This document shows, piece after piece, positions 1 to 8,044 of a DNA stretch of 29,699 bases (position 1 is the stretch's first letter; the number at the start of each line of letters is the position of its first letter). The position numbers and the translations under genes were made by a program. The notes under the pieces were generated by a model. That model ran no database searches. It had not been told where the DNA came from and worked only from the letters and a program-made list of their open reading frames with translations. The stretch comes from CAYLGY01 sp964383325 (GTDB lineage Bacteria > Pseudomonadota > Alphaproteobacteria > Rhizobiales > Rhizobiaceae), in the NCBI GenBank assembly GCA_964383325.1, contig CAYLGY010000029.1, positions 1-29,699 on the forward strand. The letters are read 5' to 3'.

Positions 1-125
1 CTAGCTTCATATCGTCTGATGTTGGGTATCGATAGGATGGTCAGCGCCATCGCTATAAAGGGCGATTATATCAGAACCGACTAGCCTCAGGAGATGGGGC
101 AGCGGTCTCCCGGACGGGATTCCGC

Positions 126-914
126 CTAGCTGAACTTCCTTGCATTCGCGATGGCGGCATTGACCAGGAATGTCACATCGGCGCCTGCGGTAGCATATCT
201 GGCGCCGAGGGCGATCATCTCCTTTGCCAGTTCGGGTCGCTGCCCAAAGCCGCCTATGCCAAGGTAGATCCCGTTGGCTTCGCACGCTGTCGCCACACGC
301 TCGATCGCAGCACGTATATCGGGATGGTCCAGCTCTCCCGGAACCTTCAGCGCGTTTGCGAGGTCGTTGCCGCCCACGAGTAGCATATCCAGGCCTTCGA
401 CTGCCGCAATCTCCTCCACGGCGTCAACGGCCTCGATTGACTCGATCATCGCGACGACCAGCGTTGCCTCGTTGACTGCCCGCATGGCTTCGATTGCAGG
501 CGCAGGCCGAAATTCGAGATGTGGAAGGCACGGCATGATCGACCTGTTGCCGGCTGGCGGGAACCTTGCGGCCGCAACGGCATTCCTCGCGTCTCGCGCT
601 GTCTTGATTGCGGGCACGATGACCCCCATCGCGCCGCAATCGAAGGCATGCGAGATTTCTGTTTCATTTACCCCCGAGACGCGCACCAGCGGCGTGATGC
701 CGGCCATATTCGCCGCAAGGCACAGCTGGGTCACGGTCGCGAGCGAAAAATCATTGTGCTCCGTATCGATGAACAGGCAGTCGAAGCCTGCTGTCCTGGC
801 GATCGCGACGATCTCTACCCCACGAACAAGTCGCACGATCATTCCGACGGCAAGCTTTCCGGAATCCATCTTGTTTCGCAAGGGATTCACCAGCCGAATC
901 GGGCTATTGGACAT
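126..914 (-). CDS. HpcH/HpaI aldolase/citrate lyase family protein
   Basis: This is a 262-residue class II (metal-dependent) aldolase of the HpaI/HpcH type. The family cleaves or forms 2-keto-3-deoxy acids, giving pyruvate plus an aldehyde. Visible landmarks are DTEH at residues 50-53 (family catalytic His), VRV at 77-79 (substrate Arg), AMIESIEAVD at 155-164 (metal-ligand Glu158) and the GGNDLA loop at 181-186 (metal-ligand Asp184). The whole TIM-barrel length is present. I chose the ATG at 914 because a GAAGG sits about 11 nt upstream; the frame stays open to 959 but that extension looks non-coding. The gene stands alone, with no neighbouring aromatic-degradation or sugar-acid genes, so the substrate cannot be inferred. 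Family assignment is firm; the exact reaction is unknown. Confidence 0.9.
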   Translation of the reverse strand: MSNSPIRLVNPLRNKMDSGKLAVGMIVRLVRGVEIVAIARTAGFDCLFIDTEHNDFSLATVTQLCLAANMAGITPLVRVSGVNETEISHAFDCGAMGVIVPAIKTARDARNAVAAARFPPAGNRSIMPCLPHLEFRPAPAIEAMRAVNEATLVVAMIESIEAVDAVEEIAAVEGLDMLLVGGNDLANALKVPGELDHPDIRAAIERVATACEANGIYLGIGGFGQRPELAKEMIALGARYATAGADVTFLVNAAIANARKFS

Positions 915-1195
915 TCTCGGAGACACCTTCTTGAAGACAATCGAGCAACGGACGCACAACGCTGCTGCATAGTAGCGGCATGACGAGGCCGATTATACTC
1001 CGATCCTCACCCTGCGACATTCAATTCCCGGCACAGGAACCCCGAGGGATTAGATTTTACTATACCAGGCAAAACCTGCATCGGCCGGAAATATCGAGCA
1101 TTCCCAATTCAGCTCGCAGCGATATCGGCAAGGCGTGAACCGCCACACCTCCTCAATGTGCCGGCTTCCCCTTTCGCGCAGTTCAGTGAGCGTCT
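915..1195. other. Intergenic gap between regA and the aldolase gene
   Basis: These 281 nt contain no convincing gene. They hold the candidate aldolase promoter and a 32-codon GTG-initiated open frame on the minus strand (1050-1148) with three cysteines and only moderate third-position GC. I see no clear intrinsic terminator after regA. Confidence 0.6.
992..1024 (-). promoter_or_regulatory. Possible promoter for the aldolase gene
   Basis: A perfect TATAAT on the minus strand (992-997) lies about 78 nt upstream of the aldolase ATG. The best -35-like match, TTGAAT at 1019-1024, is 21 nt away, which is longer than optimal. A second -10-like TATAGT is at 1059-1064. The call rests on motif matching alone. 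Confidence 0.3.
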
Positions 1196-1759
1196 CTAGC
1201 GCGGCGCCCTCTTGGCCAGGATCCGCTGCAGGGTCCGCCGGTGCATGCTGAGGCGCCGGGCGGTCTCGGAAACATTCCGGTTGCAGCTCTCGAAGACGCG
1301 TTGAATATGCTCCCAGCGCACCCGGTCGGCCGACATCGGGTTTTCCGGCAGCGGCGCCTTGCCGTCCGATTGCTGCGTCAGGACCGCGAAGATCTCATCA
1401 GCGTCGGCAGGCTTGGCGAGATAATCGATCGCGCCGAGCTTCACGGCCGTAACCGCCGTGGCGATGTTGCCATATCCGGTGAGGATGATCGCCTTGGTAT
1501 CCTCCCGGCGGGAGCGAATGGCTTCGATGACGTCAAGCCCGTTACCATCGCCCAGGCGCATATCGACCACGGCAAAGGCCGGAGCTGCGTTGCGCACGCA
1601 CTGTACCGCCCCTGCAACCGTATCTGCGGTCGTGACTTCGAAACCACGTGCTTCCATGGCGCGTGCAAGCCGCTGAAGGAATGCCCGATCATCATCCACG
1701 ATCAGCAGCGTATGGTCCTCGCCGGGAATGGTCGCTTCTTCTGTCGCCATAAGGAACAT
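1196..1759 (-). CDS. regA: Redox response regulator, RegA/ActR/PrrA family
   Basis: This is the DNA-binding response regulator partner of the RegB-type kinase encoded just upstream. In alphaproteobacteria this pair controls photosynthesis, respiration, and nitrogen and carbon fixation genes in response to redox state. The receiver domain (about residues 16-130) has the acidic pocket VDDD (21-24), phospho-acceptor Asp66 in VVDMRLGDG, Thr94 and Lys116. The C-terminus is the compact Fis-type helix-turn-helix typical of this family (NVSETARRLSMHRRTLQRIL, about 162-181), ending in AKRAPR. Length of 184-187 residues matches the family. The start is either ATG 1759 or ATG 1750, and neither has a strong Shine-Dalgarno. 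It follows regB after 27 nt and is the last gene of the unit. The symbol is by family; actR or prrA would be equivalent. Confidence 0.93.
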   Translation of the reverse strand: MFLMATEEATIPGEDHTLLIVDDDRAFLQRLARAMEARGFEVTTADTVAGAVQCVRNAAPAFAVVDMRLGDGNGLDVIEAIRSRREDTKAIILTGYGNIATAVTAVKLGAIDYLAKPADADEIFAVLTQQSDGKAPLPENPMSADRVRWEHIQRVFESCNRNVSETARRLSMHRRTLQRILAKRAPR

Positions 1760-1786
1760 CCGTCTGTGTCTGACTTGCCACGCTAA

Positions 1787-3142
1787 TTACCGCATCTGTG
1801 CTATTTCTCCAAATTCCGATCCGTCTTGCTGGATTCCTGGAAATTCGAAGCTTCTCCTCGTCCAGGCGATGGTCACTGCAGCGCCAAATCCCCGCTTGAC
1901 CGAATTGCCGAAATGCACGCTTGCGCCTGACCTGCCAAGCAGCGAACGGGCGATGAACAATCCCAGCCCCAGCCCGCCAGCGCCGCGATGCTTGTGCGTG
2001 GGAGATCTGTAGGAAATATAGGGCTCGCCAATCCGGTCCAGCAGTTCCGCTCGAAATCCAGGTCCGTCATCGACGATCTCGATGCGGACGGAATGCTCGT
2101 CATAGGACCAGGAAATCTCGACGCGCGACCGGGCGAAATCGACCGCATTTTCGACCAGATTGCCGATTCCGTAGATGACGCCGGGATTGCGGAGAGATAC
2201 GGGCTCGGGGCCCTTCGCGGCGCCCGGCAACAGGGCGACCTCGATCCCGAAATTCCGATGCGGCGCTACGGCTTCCTCGACGAGCGAGGTCAGTGGAAGG
2301 CGAGACAGCGGCCCGCCGCTTTCGGTCGAAAGGCTGTTGAGCTGCTTCAGGATTTCGCGGCACCGTTCCGATTGCGTCCGCAGAAGGCGGACATCCTCGG
2401 AAAATTCCGAATCCGCGGCCAGCGCACGCTCCATCTCGCGCGCAACGAGGGCGATCGTGGCAAGGGGCGTGCCCAGTTCATGCGCAGCTGCTGCAGCCAG
2501 CCCGTCAAGTGCCGAGAGATGCTGCTCGCGCTGCAGTACCAGCTCAGTTGCAGCCAGCGCCCCCGCCAGCTTGCGCGCCTCGTCCGCCACCCGCCAGACA
2601 TAGATCGATGTGAAGAGGATGGTGGACACCACGGCGAACCACACGCCGGCCATGTAGACGACCGGGATGACGAGTTGCACGCCTGGCGCCCAGGGCAAGG
2701 GCCGGTGAAAGAACATCAGGAAAGTCACCAGCAGGATGACCAGTGCGCCGAGGAGCATCGTGTGGCGCACCGGCATTGCCGTTGCCGATATCACCACGGG
2801 CGCGACCATCAGCAATGCGAACGGATTGGTCAGCCCGCCAGTAAGAAAGAGCAGGCCACCCAGCTGCAGCGCATCATAGGAAAGCAGCGCCAGGGCCGGT
2901 CCCACCTTCAGGCGATGGGTCGCGGGATAGGCAAATGCCAGGTACATGTTGAGCGCCGCCGAGGCCGCGATCAGCGCGGCGCACTCAGCGATCGGCAACG
3001 GGAATTCCAGCACGATCGCAACGATGAAGATCGTCAATCCCTGGCCGGCGAGCGCGAGCCAGCGCAATTTGATCAGCGTGTTCAGCCGCAATTGCCGGCT
3101 GATCCCGAAATCGGTGGATTCGACATCATGCAAGTCGCTCAT
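1787..3142 (-). CDS. regB: Redox-sensing histidine kinase, RegB/ActS/PrrB family
   Basis: This is a 451-residue membrane sensor kinase. The N-terminal part (about residues 25-185) carries roughly six hydrophobic segments. It contains GGLTNPF at 102-108, the family's ubiquinone-binding signature between membrane segments. The H-box is AAAAHELGTPLATI with phospho-acceptor His221. Cys261, in ERCREIL, matches the redox-active cysteine of the dimerisation region in characterised RegB. The ATPase domain shows an N-box (GNLVENAVDFA, 327-337), G1 (DDGPGF, 358-363) and G2 (GGLGLGLF, 389-396), so it should be active. The ATG at 3142 has AAAGGAA 8 nt upstream and overlaps the hrpB stop by 4 nt, implying translational coupling. 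The cognate regulator follows directly. No senC/prrC homologue lies nearby, unlike the Rhodobacter arrangement. Confidence 0.95.
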   Translation of the reverse strand: MSDLHDVESTDFGISRQLRLNTLIKLRWLALAGQGLTIFIVAIVLEFPLPIAECAALIAASAALNMYLAFAYPATHRLKVGPALALLSYDALQLGGLLFLTGGLTNPFALLMVAPVVISATAMPVRHTMLLGALVILLVTFLMFFHRPLPWAPGVQLVIPVVYMAGVWFAVVSTILFTSIYVWRVADEARKLAGALAATELVLQREQHLSALDGLAAAAAHELGTPLATIALVAREMERALAADSEFSEDVRLLRTQSERCREILKQLNSLSTESGGPLSRLPLTSLVEEAVAPHRNFGIEVALLPGAAKGPEPVSLRNPGVIYGIGNLVENAVDFARSRVEISWSYDEHSVRIEIVDDGPGFRAELLDRIGEPYISYRSPTHKHRGAGGLGLGLFIARSLLGRSGASVHFGNSVKRGFGAAVTIAWTRRSFEFPGIQQDGSEFGEIAQMR

Positions 3143-5598
3143 GTCCCGTTCCTTTCGGGCCGGCGGCGCGCAGTTGGAACCGCGGTCGCGGGTGTCTCCG
3201 GCCAGAAGTGCTTCGGATACCGCCCGCGCATCTCGGTACGGACTTCTCTCCAGGAACCTTGCCAGAAACCTGGCAGATCACGAGTTAGCTGGACTGGACG
3301 TCCGGCCGGCGACAGCAGTTCGAGCAGGAGGGGAACCTTCCCCCGCGAGATGGCGGGATGGCAGGAAAGACCGTACAGCTCCTGCACCCGAACCGCAACG
3401 ACGGGAATTTCTCCTTCATAACGGATCGGAATCCGGTTTCCGGTCGGCGCGACGAATGCTGGCGGAGCGAGGATATCCAGCTCTCGCTGTAGTTCGTATG
3501 GCAGGAGCGACTGCAACGCTGCCTCCAGCCGCCCGGCCGAAAGTGCCGCCAATTCATGGCTCCCTGTCAGGTAAGGCAACAACCATTTCTCGAGCTGTGA
3601 CAGGAGGTCCGCCTCATCGACACAGGGCCAGGGGTCGCCCTCCAGATGCCGCAGCCAACGCATGCGGGCCAGAAGGTGTCTCGCACCATCGCTCCAGGGG
3701 AGCAGCGACAGTCCGTGCGCGCGGATTGCCGCGACCAGGCCGAGATCTGCCTCCGCGCCGGAAGGCGGCGGCAAGTTGGCATCGGACAGAACAAGGGCGC
3801 CAAGCTTGCGCTGTCCCCGCCGCCGCAGGCTGGACGAGGCGGGGTCGAAGCGGGTTTGCGCAACCTGCGCGACCCTTCCCGTCACCGCGTCCTCGATCTC
3901 TTCGGGAAGGATCGGCGCCGCGGCAAGAATGCGCGCGTGGGCGGTCGTGCCGGTCAGATCCGCGACCACCAGCCATTTCTGCGCCGCCAGCGGATCGGCT
4001 TCATCGAGCCTAGCGCCGTGACCGTTTGCAAGCCTGAACTGGCCTGGCGCCCCGCGGGCCTGGGCAATGCGGTCCGGAAACCCCTGCGCGAGAATCCGGC
4101 CGGCAGAGACCTCGCCTTCATCTTCGCCCTGCTGCACCCGGGCCGCAAGCCTGCGCGCCAGGGCAGCCGCCTCGCGGCCGCGTCCGCTGCGATCCTGACG
4201 CAACCTCGCCAATCTGCGCTCCAGATCCACGCTATCGCCGCCAAGGCCGCGCTCGGAGATCAGCAAGGCGAGTTCCGCGGCGAGGCGCGCTGCCTGTCGT
4301 TTGCCTGCCTCCAACACCATGGCGGCAAGGCGTGGCTGCAAAGGCAGGTCAAGCATGATGGCGCCCTTTTGCGTCAGTCGCCCGGCATCGTCCATGGCTT
4401 CAAGCGATCGCAGCAGGCTGCGGGCTTCATCGAGGGCGCCCGGGGGTGGCGCATCGAGCAAGCGAAGACCTGCGGGGTCAATGCCGTAGGCGGCACAATC
4501 CAGCACCAGGCCGGTCAGGTCCGATGTGAGGATTGATGGCAACGACATCGGAACGAGAGACGCAGTCTGGCCCTCATGCCAAAGGCGAATGGCAATGCCG
4601 GGCCCTGTGCGACCAGCCCGGCCGGCACGCTGGTCTGCAGATGCACGCGAGACCCGCACCGTCTCGAGCCGGGTGATCCCTGTCGAGGGCTCATACCGCG
4701 GCACGCGGGAAAGGCCGCCGTCAATGACGATCCGCACGCCATCTATGGTAATCGATGACTCGGCGAGAGATGTCGAAAGCACTATCTTCCGCCTGCCTTC
4801 CGACGCTGGTTGTATGGCTCGATCTTGGTCGGCACCCTCGAGGCCGCCATGCAAGGCAAGCAGGTCTGTATTTTCCGGCACCTTGCCCTTGAGCTGTTCA
4901 AGGGTCCGCCCGATCTCTGCCCTGCCCGGCAGGAAAGCCAGGATGCTACCCTTCTCCTGCCGCAGCGCGAGGCGAATGGCGCTGGCCATTGCATACTCGA
5001 TCCGCTCCCCGGCCTGCCGTGGCAGGTGGCGCAACTCCACGGGGAAGCTGCGCCCCGGACTTTCGACAATGCCGGCGTCACCGAGAAGATGCGCGACCGG
5101 TGCCGCCTCGAGCGTCGCGGACATCACGACCAACCTCAGATCTGCCCGCATCGCCTCGCGAATCTCCATCGCCAGGGCAAGGCCAAAATCGACCTCGAGC
5201 GATCGTTCGTGAAACTCGTCGAACAGGACGGCATCGACGCCTCCTAGCTCGGGATCTTCCAGCGCCATGCGGGAGAACACGCCATCCGTGACGACAAGGA
5301 TGCGGGTCCGGCCGGAGCTTTTCGAATCGAAGCGGACCGCATAGCCGACCGTCTCTCCCACAGCCTCTCCGAGCATCGATGCCATGCGTCGGGCAGCGGC
5401 CCGCGCCGCGATTCGCCTCGGCTCGACCACGATGATCCGACCGGATCCCATCCAGTCTGCCGACAGAAGTTCCAATGGCACAAGGGTCGTCTTGCCGGCC
5501 CCCGGCGGCGCCACCAGCACCGCCGCGCCCTGGCGTTCCAGCACCCCAGCCAGTTCTGGCATCGCTGCCATCACGGGCAGGTCTGGCCGTCCGGTCAT
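3139..5598 (-). CDS. hrpB: ATP-dependent DEAH-box helicase HrpB
   Basis: This is an 819-residue SF2 helicase of the HrpB family. Motif I is PPGAGKTT (31-38), motif II is DEFH (127-130), the DEFH variant of DEAH, motif III is SAT (160-162) and motif VI is QRAGRAGR (323-330). These are followed by the winged-helix/HA2-like region and the long C-terminal HrpB domain, ending near PKHFWPETP. Length matches the usual 800-850 residues. The cellular role of HrpB is poorly defined; RNA or nucleic-acid remodelling is assumed from the fold. The start at 5598 overlaps the ynjD stop (5595) in an ATGA, and its own stop overlaps the regB start in another ATGA, so it sits translationally coupled inside an operon linking an importer to a redox sensor. 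Confidence 0.96.
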   Translation of the reverse strand: MTGRPDLPVMAAMPELAGVLERQGAAVLVAPPGAGKTTLVPLELLSADWMGSGRIIVVEPRRIAARAAARRMASMLGEAVGETVGYAVRFDSKSSGRTRILVVTDGVFSRMALEDPELGGVDAVLFDEFHERSLEVDFGLALAMEIREAMRADLRLVVMSATLEAAPVAHLLGDAGIVESPGRSFPVELRHLPRQAGERIEYAMASAIRLALRQEKGSILAFLPGRAEIGRTLEQLKGKVPENTDLLALHGGLEGADQDRAIQPASEGRRKIVLSTSLAESSITIDGVRIVIDGGLSRVPRYEPSTGITRLETVRVSRASADQRAGRAGRTGPGIAIRLWHEGQTASLVPMSLPSILTSDLTGLVLDCAAYGIDPAGLRLLDAPPPGALDEARSLLRSLEAMDDAGRLTQKGAIMLDLPLQPRLAAMVLEAGKRQAARLAAELALLISERGLGGDSVDLERRLARLRQDRSGRGREAAALARRLAARVQQGEDEGEVSAGRILAQGFPDRIAQARGAPGQFRLANGHGARLDEADPLAAQKWLVVADLTGTTAHARILAAAPILPEEIEDAVTGRVAQVAQTRFDPASSSLRRRGQRKLGALVLSDANLPPPSGAEADLGLVAAIRAHGLSLLPWSDGARHLLARMRWLRHLEGDPWPCVDEADLLSQLEKWLLPYLTGSHELAALSAGRLEAALQSLLPYELQRELDILAPPAFVAPTGNRIPIRYEGEIPVVAVRVQELYGLSCHPAISRGKVPLLLELLSPAGRPVQLTRDLPGFWQGSWREVRTEMRGRYPKHFWPETPATAVPTARRRPERNGT

Positions 5599-6245
5599 GC
5601 CGCCACTTCGCCGATGCGGATTACCGGCCCGCCGGCAGCAATCGCGTCCTCCTCATCATGCGTGACCAGCACGGTCGGAAGCTGCCGCTGGCTGGCCCGG
5701 GTGAAAACGAGATCCCGGATTTGCTGGCGCAACTCGGCATCCAGTCGCGAGAAGGGTTCATCGAGAAGCAGCATGCGCGGCTCGGAGAGCAGCACGCGCG
5801 CCAGCGCGACACGGGCCTTCTGCCCGCCAGACAACGTATCGGGATCGCGCGCGCCCATTTCGGCGAGGCCGACATCGGCGAGGGCTTCTGCCGCGAGCCT
5901 CCGGCGAGTTACCTTTCCCCGAACATGGGAAGGGATGGCGAAAACGAGATTGCCCAGTACCGACATGTGCGGGAATAGCAGCGGGTCCTGGAACAGGATT
6001 CCGGCATGACGATCCTCGGCGGCAAGGCCTGCAAGATCGGTTCCGTTCAGCAGGATCCGGCCGGAAGCCTGAAAGGCCGGATCGAGAAACCCTCCAAGAA
6101 ATGCAAGCAAGGTCGTTTTTCCGGAACCGGACGGCCCCATCACGCTCAGCACCTCGCCCGGCGGCACATGGTGATCCAGTGCCAGCAGGGCTTGTCCGCC
6201 GCGGCGAATACCGACATTCTCGAGGATCAATCCCGCCTGTCTCAT
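5595..6245 (-). CDS. ynjD: ABC transporter ATP-binding protein, YnjD-like
   Basis: This is a 216-residue ABC ATPase, the energy subunit of the YnjBCD-type importer. Walker A is GPSGSGKTT (37-45), the Q-loop is FQDPLLFPH (85-93), the signature is LSGGQ (138-142), Walker B is LLLDEP (159-164) and the switch His is His196 in VTHDEED. It is shorter than most sugar or Fe ABC ATPases and lacks a regulatory C-terminal domain, as expected for YnjD. I chose the ATG at 6245, with GGGAG 7 nt upstream; an in-frame TTG at 6290 would add 15 unlikely residues. It lies 103 nt after ynjC and overlaps hrpB by 4 nt. YnjBCD is annotated in databases as a putative thiamine importer, but the substrate is not established and nothing here decides it. 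Confidence 0.9.
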   Translation of the reverse strand: MRQAGLILENVGIRRGGQALLALDHHVPPGEVLSVMGPSGSGKTTLLAFLGGFLDPAFQASGRILLNGTDLAGLAAEDRHAGILFQDPLLFPHMSVLGNLVFAIPSHVRGKVTRRRLAAEALADVGLAEMGARDPDTLSGGQKARVALARVLLSEPRMLLLDEPFSRLDAELRQQIRDLVFTRASQRQLPTVLVTHDEEDAIAAGGPVIRIGEVAA

Positions 6246-6348
6246 TCCCGGCTCCCGGAATCCATTGCCCTGCCCGTGTTCAAGATTCAACCCTTTGCCA
6301 GCGCCTCATCTTGTCCCGCAACCGGGATTCACTTCCGGGGATCATGTT

Positions 6349-8028
6349 CTAGACCCGCAGAGCGCGGCGCGACCGGAATAGCAAGGCCGGGACTGCTGTG
6401 GCAATGAGAAAACCCGCCAGCGGCAACAGGAGTTGCAGCACCCCATACAGACCGATCCATCGCCGGTTGCCGCCGGCGGCCAGGGAAACGGCTTCGGTCG
6501 TGACTGTTGTCAACCGACCGCCGCCGAGGATCAGGGTCGGCAGATAAAGGCCAACCGAGACGGCGAATCCCACGGCCGCGGCAGTCAGCACGGCAGGGAG
6601 CATCATTGGAAGGCGTATTCGCAGCAGGATCTGCCAGTGGCTTTTGCCGAGCGCTGCTGCGAGAATTTCATGGCGGGGATCGAAACTGCGCCAGTGATTT
6701 CCGAGCGAAAGCACTACATAGGGAAACACGAAGACGAGATGCGCCAGGATCAGTGCAGGAAGACTTGCCTGCAGACCTGTAAGAACAAGCAGGAAGTGGA
6801 GTCCGAAAAGAAAGGCAATCTCCGGGACGATCAGCGGCAGGTAAATCAGGCGTTCGAAGGATGGTAGCAGCTTGCCCTGCCTCTCCTCCCACAGCATCGC
6901 AATGGCAAGCACGGTCGCAAGTGCGGTCGAGGACAGTCCGACGAGCAGGGTCGTCGCGAGCGGCTTGCCGATCCTCGGGAAGGCTTCCGCCCAGCCGCGC
7001 AAGGTTAAGGTGGAGGGCAATACATCCGGGAATGGCCAGGGGCCTGCGACCGACCATGCCGCAAGCCCGGCAAGGCCGACAAGCGCCGCGCCGGTCGTCA
7101 CTGAAATCAGCGCGAGACCGGCGAGGGCAATTGCCCTGTCATGCCGGCAACGCCTGCCCTGGAGGAACAGGCCGTTGCGCAACGCGCGACCCAGCCGCTC
7201 CAGCACCATCCACGCCGCCAGCGCTGCGCAGGTAAGCAATAATTGCACGATGGCACCTGCGGAAGCCAGATGCCGTCCACCAAGATCTGGATCGCTCATC
7301 CAGACGAGGATCCGAACCGCCAGCGGCGATGGCGTGGTCGGGCCTAGAATCGCGGCTACATCGACCACGGAGGACGAGAAGGCAATGACAGCGAAGATCG
7401 CGAAACGGATCTGGCGGTAAATCGACGGCCATGCCGTGCAGGCAAACCCTGCTATCCGCCCATAGCCGAGCGAAGCGGCAAGGAATCGATTTCGCGCGAG
7501 ATCGACCTGCGGCAGGGCAGAGAGGGCGATCAGGAACAGGAACGGAATCTCCTTGATGACAAGGCCAGCCATCATCGTCAGCCCATGCTGGTCATGCACG
7601 ACAAGAAGATCCGGAGGCCGGTCCCAGCCGGTGAGTTCCGGCGACAGGAGGCGTGCGATCAACCCCGAGGGCGCGACAAGAAAGGCGAGCGCGAATGCCG
7701 CCGCAGCGTGCGGCACGGCAAGGAGCGGCGAGACCAGATGCTGAAGCCGACGAAAGAAGGGGGTGCCGGCATAGGCCGCGATGAACAGGAACACCGCCAA
7801 GAGCGCGATGGCAGGTGATACGAGACCAGCCGCGAAGCTGATCGTCATCGAACGGAAGATCCCCGGCTGCGCCGCCAGCTCTGCAAAATGGCGGCCGCTG
7901 AACCCCGTCGCGCCGAGGACTGGCAGATAGCCGAATGCCGGCAACAGGGTACCCGCCAGGCCAGCGAGCACCGGGATCACCAGCAGAACCATCGCCAGCC
8001 CTGTTCCGAGCCGAAACGCGGGATGCAT
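6349..8028 (-). CDS. ynjC: ABC transporter permease (fused double permease), YnjC-like
   Basis: This is a 559-residue integral membrane protein with two tandem binding-protein-dependent permease halves, each with about six hydrophobic segments, as in ThiP/FbpB-type fused permeases and YnjC. EAA-loop-like sequences facing the ATPase are seen in each half: AASLGYGRIAGFACTAWP in the first and AAALGKSHWQILLRIRLP in the second. The second half also carries GLYLPTLILGGGR, typical of YnjC relatives. The ATG at 8028 has AGGAA 9 nt upstream and lies 16 nt after the ynjB stop; the open frame extends further upstream into ynjB but that part is a shadow. It should form the channel of the importer with YnjB and YnjD. 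Confidence 0.9.
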   Translation of the reverse strand: MHPAFRLGTGLAMVLLVIPVLAGLAGTLLPAFGYLPVLGATGFSGRHFAELAAQPGIFRSMTISFAAGLVSPAIALLAVFLFIAAYAGTPFFRRLQHLVSPLLAVPHAAAAFALAFLVAPSGLIARLLSPELTGWDRPPDLLVVHDQHGLTMMAGLVIKEIPFLFLIALSALPQVDLARNRFLAASLGYGRIAGFACTAWPSIYRQIRFAIFAVIAFSSSVVDVAAILGPTTPSPLAVRILVWMSDPDLGGRHLASAGAIVQLLLTCAALAAWMVLERLGRALRNGLFLQGRRCRHDRAIALAGLALISVTTGAALVGLAGLAAWSVAGPWPFPDVLPSTLTLRGWAEAFPRIGKPLATTLLVGLSSTALATVLAIAMLWEERQGKLLPSFERLIYLPLIVPEIAFLFGLHFLLVLTGLQASLPALILAHLVFVFPYVVLSLGNHWRSFDPRHEILAAALGKSHWQILLRIRLPMMLPAVLTAAAVGFAVSVGLYLPTLILGGGRLTTVTTEAVSLAAGGNRRWIGLYGVLQLLLPLAGFLIATAVPALLFRSRRALRV

Positions 8029-8044
8029 CAGGCGATGTTCCTGT

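Noticed and set aside
1988..3421. 477-codon plus-strand open frame across regB and the end of hrpB
   Set aside because: It is antisense to two genes with full catalytic motifs, its translation is rich in Arg/Gln/His with no domain pattern, and it has no ribosome site. It is a shadow produced by high GC content.
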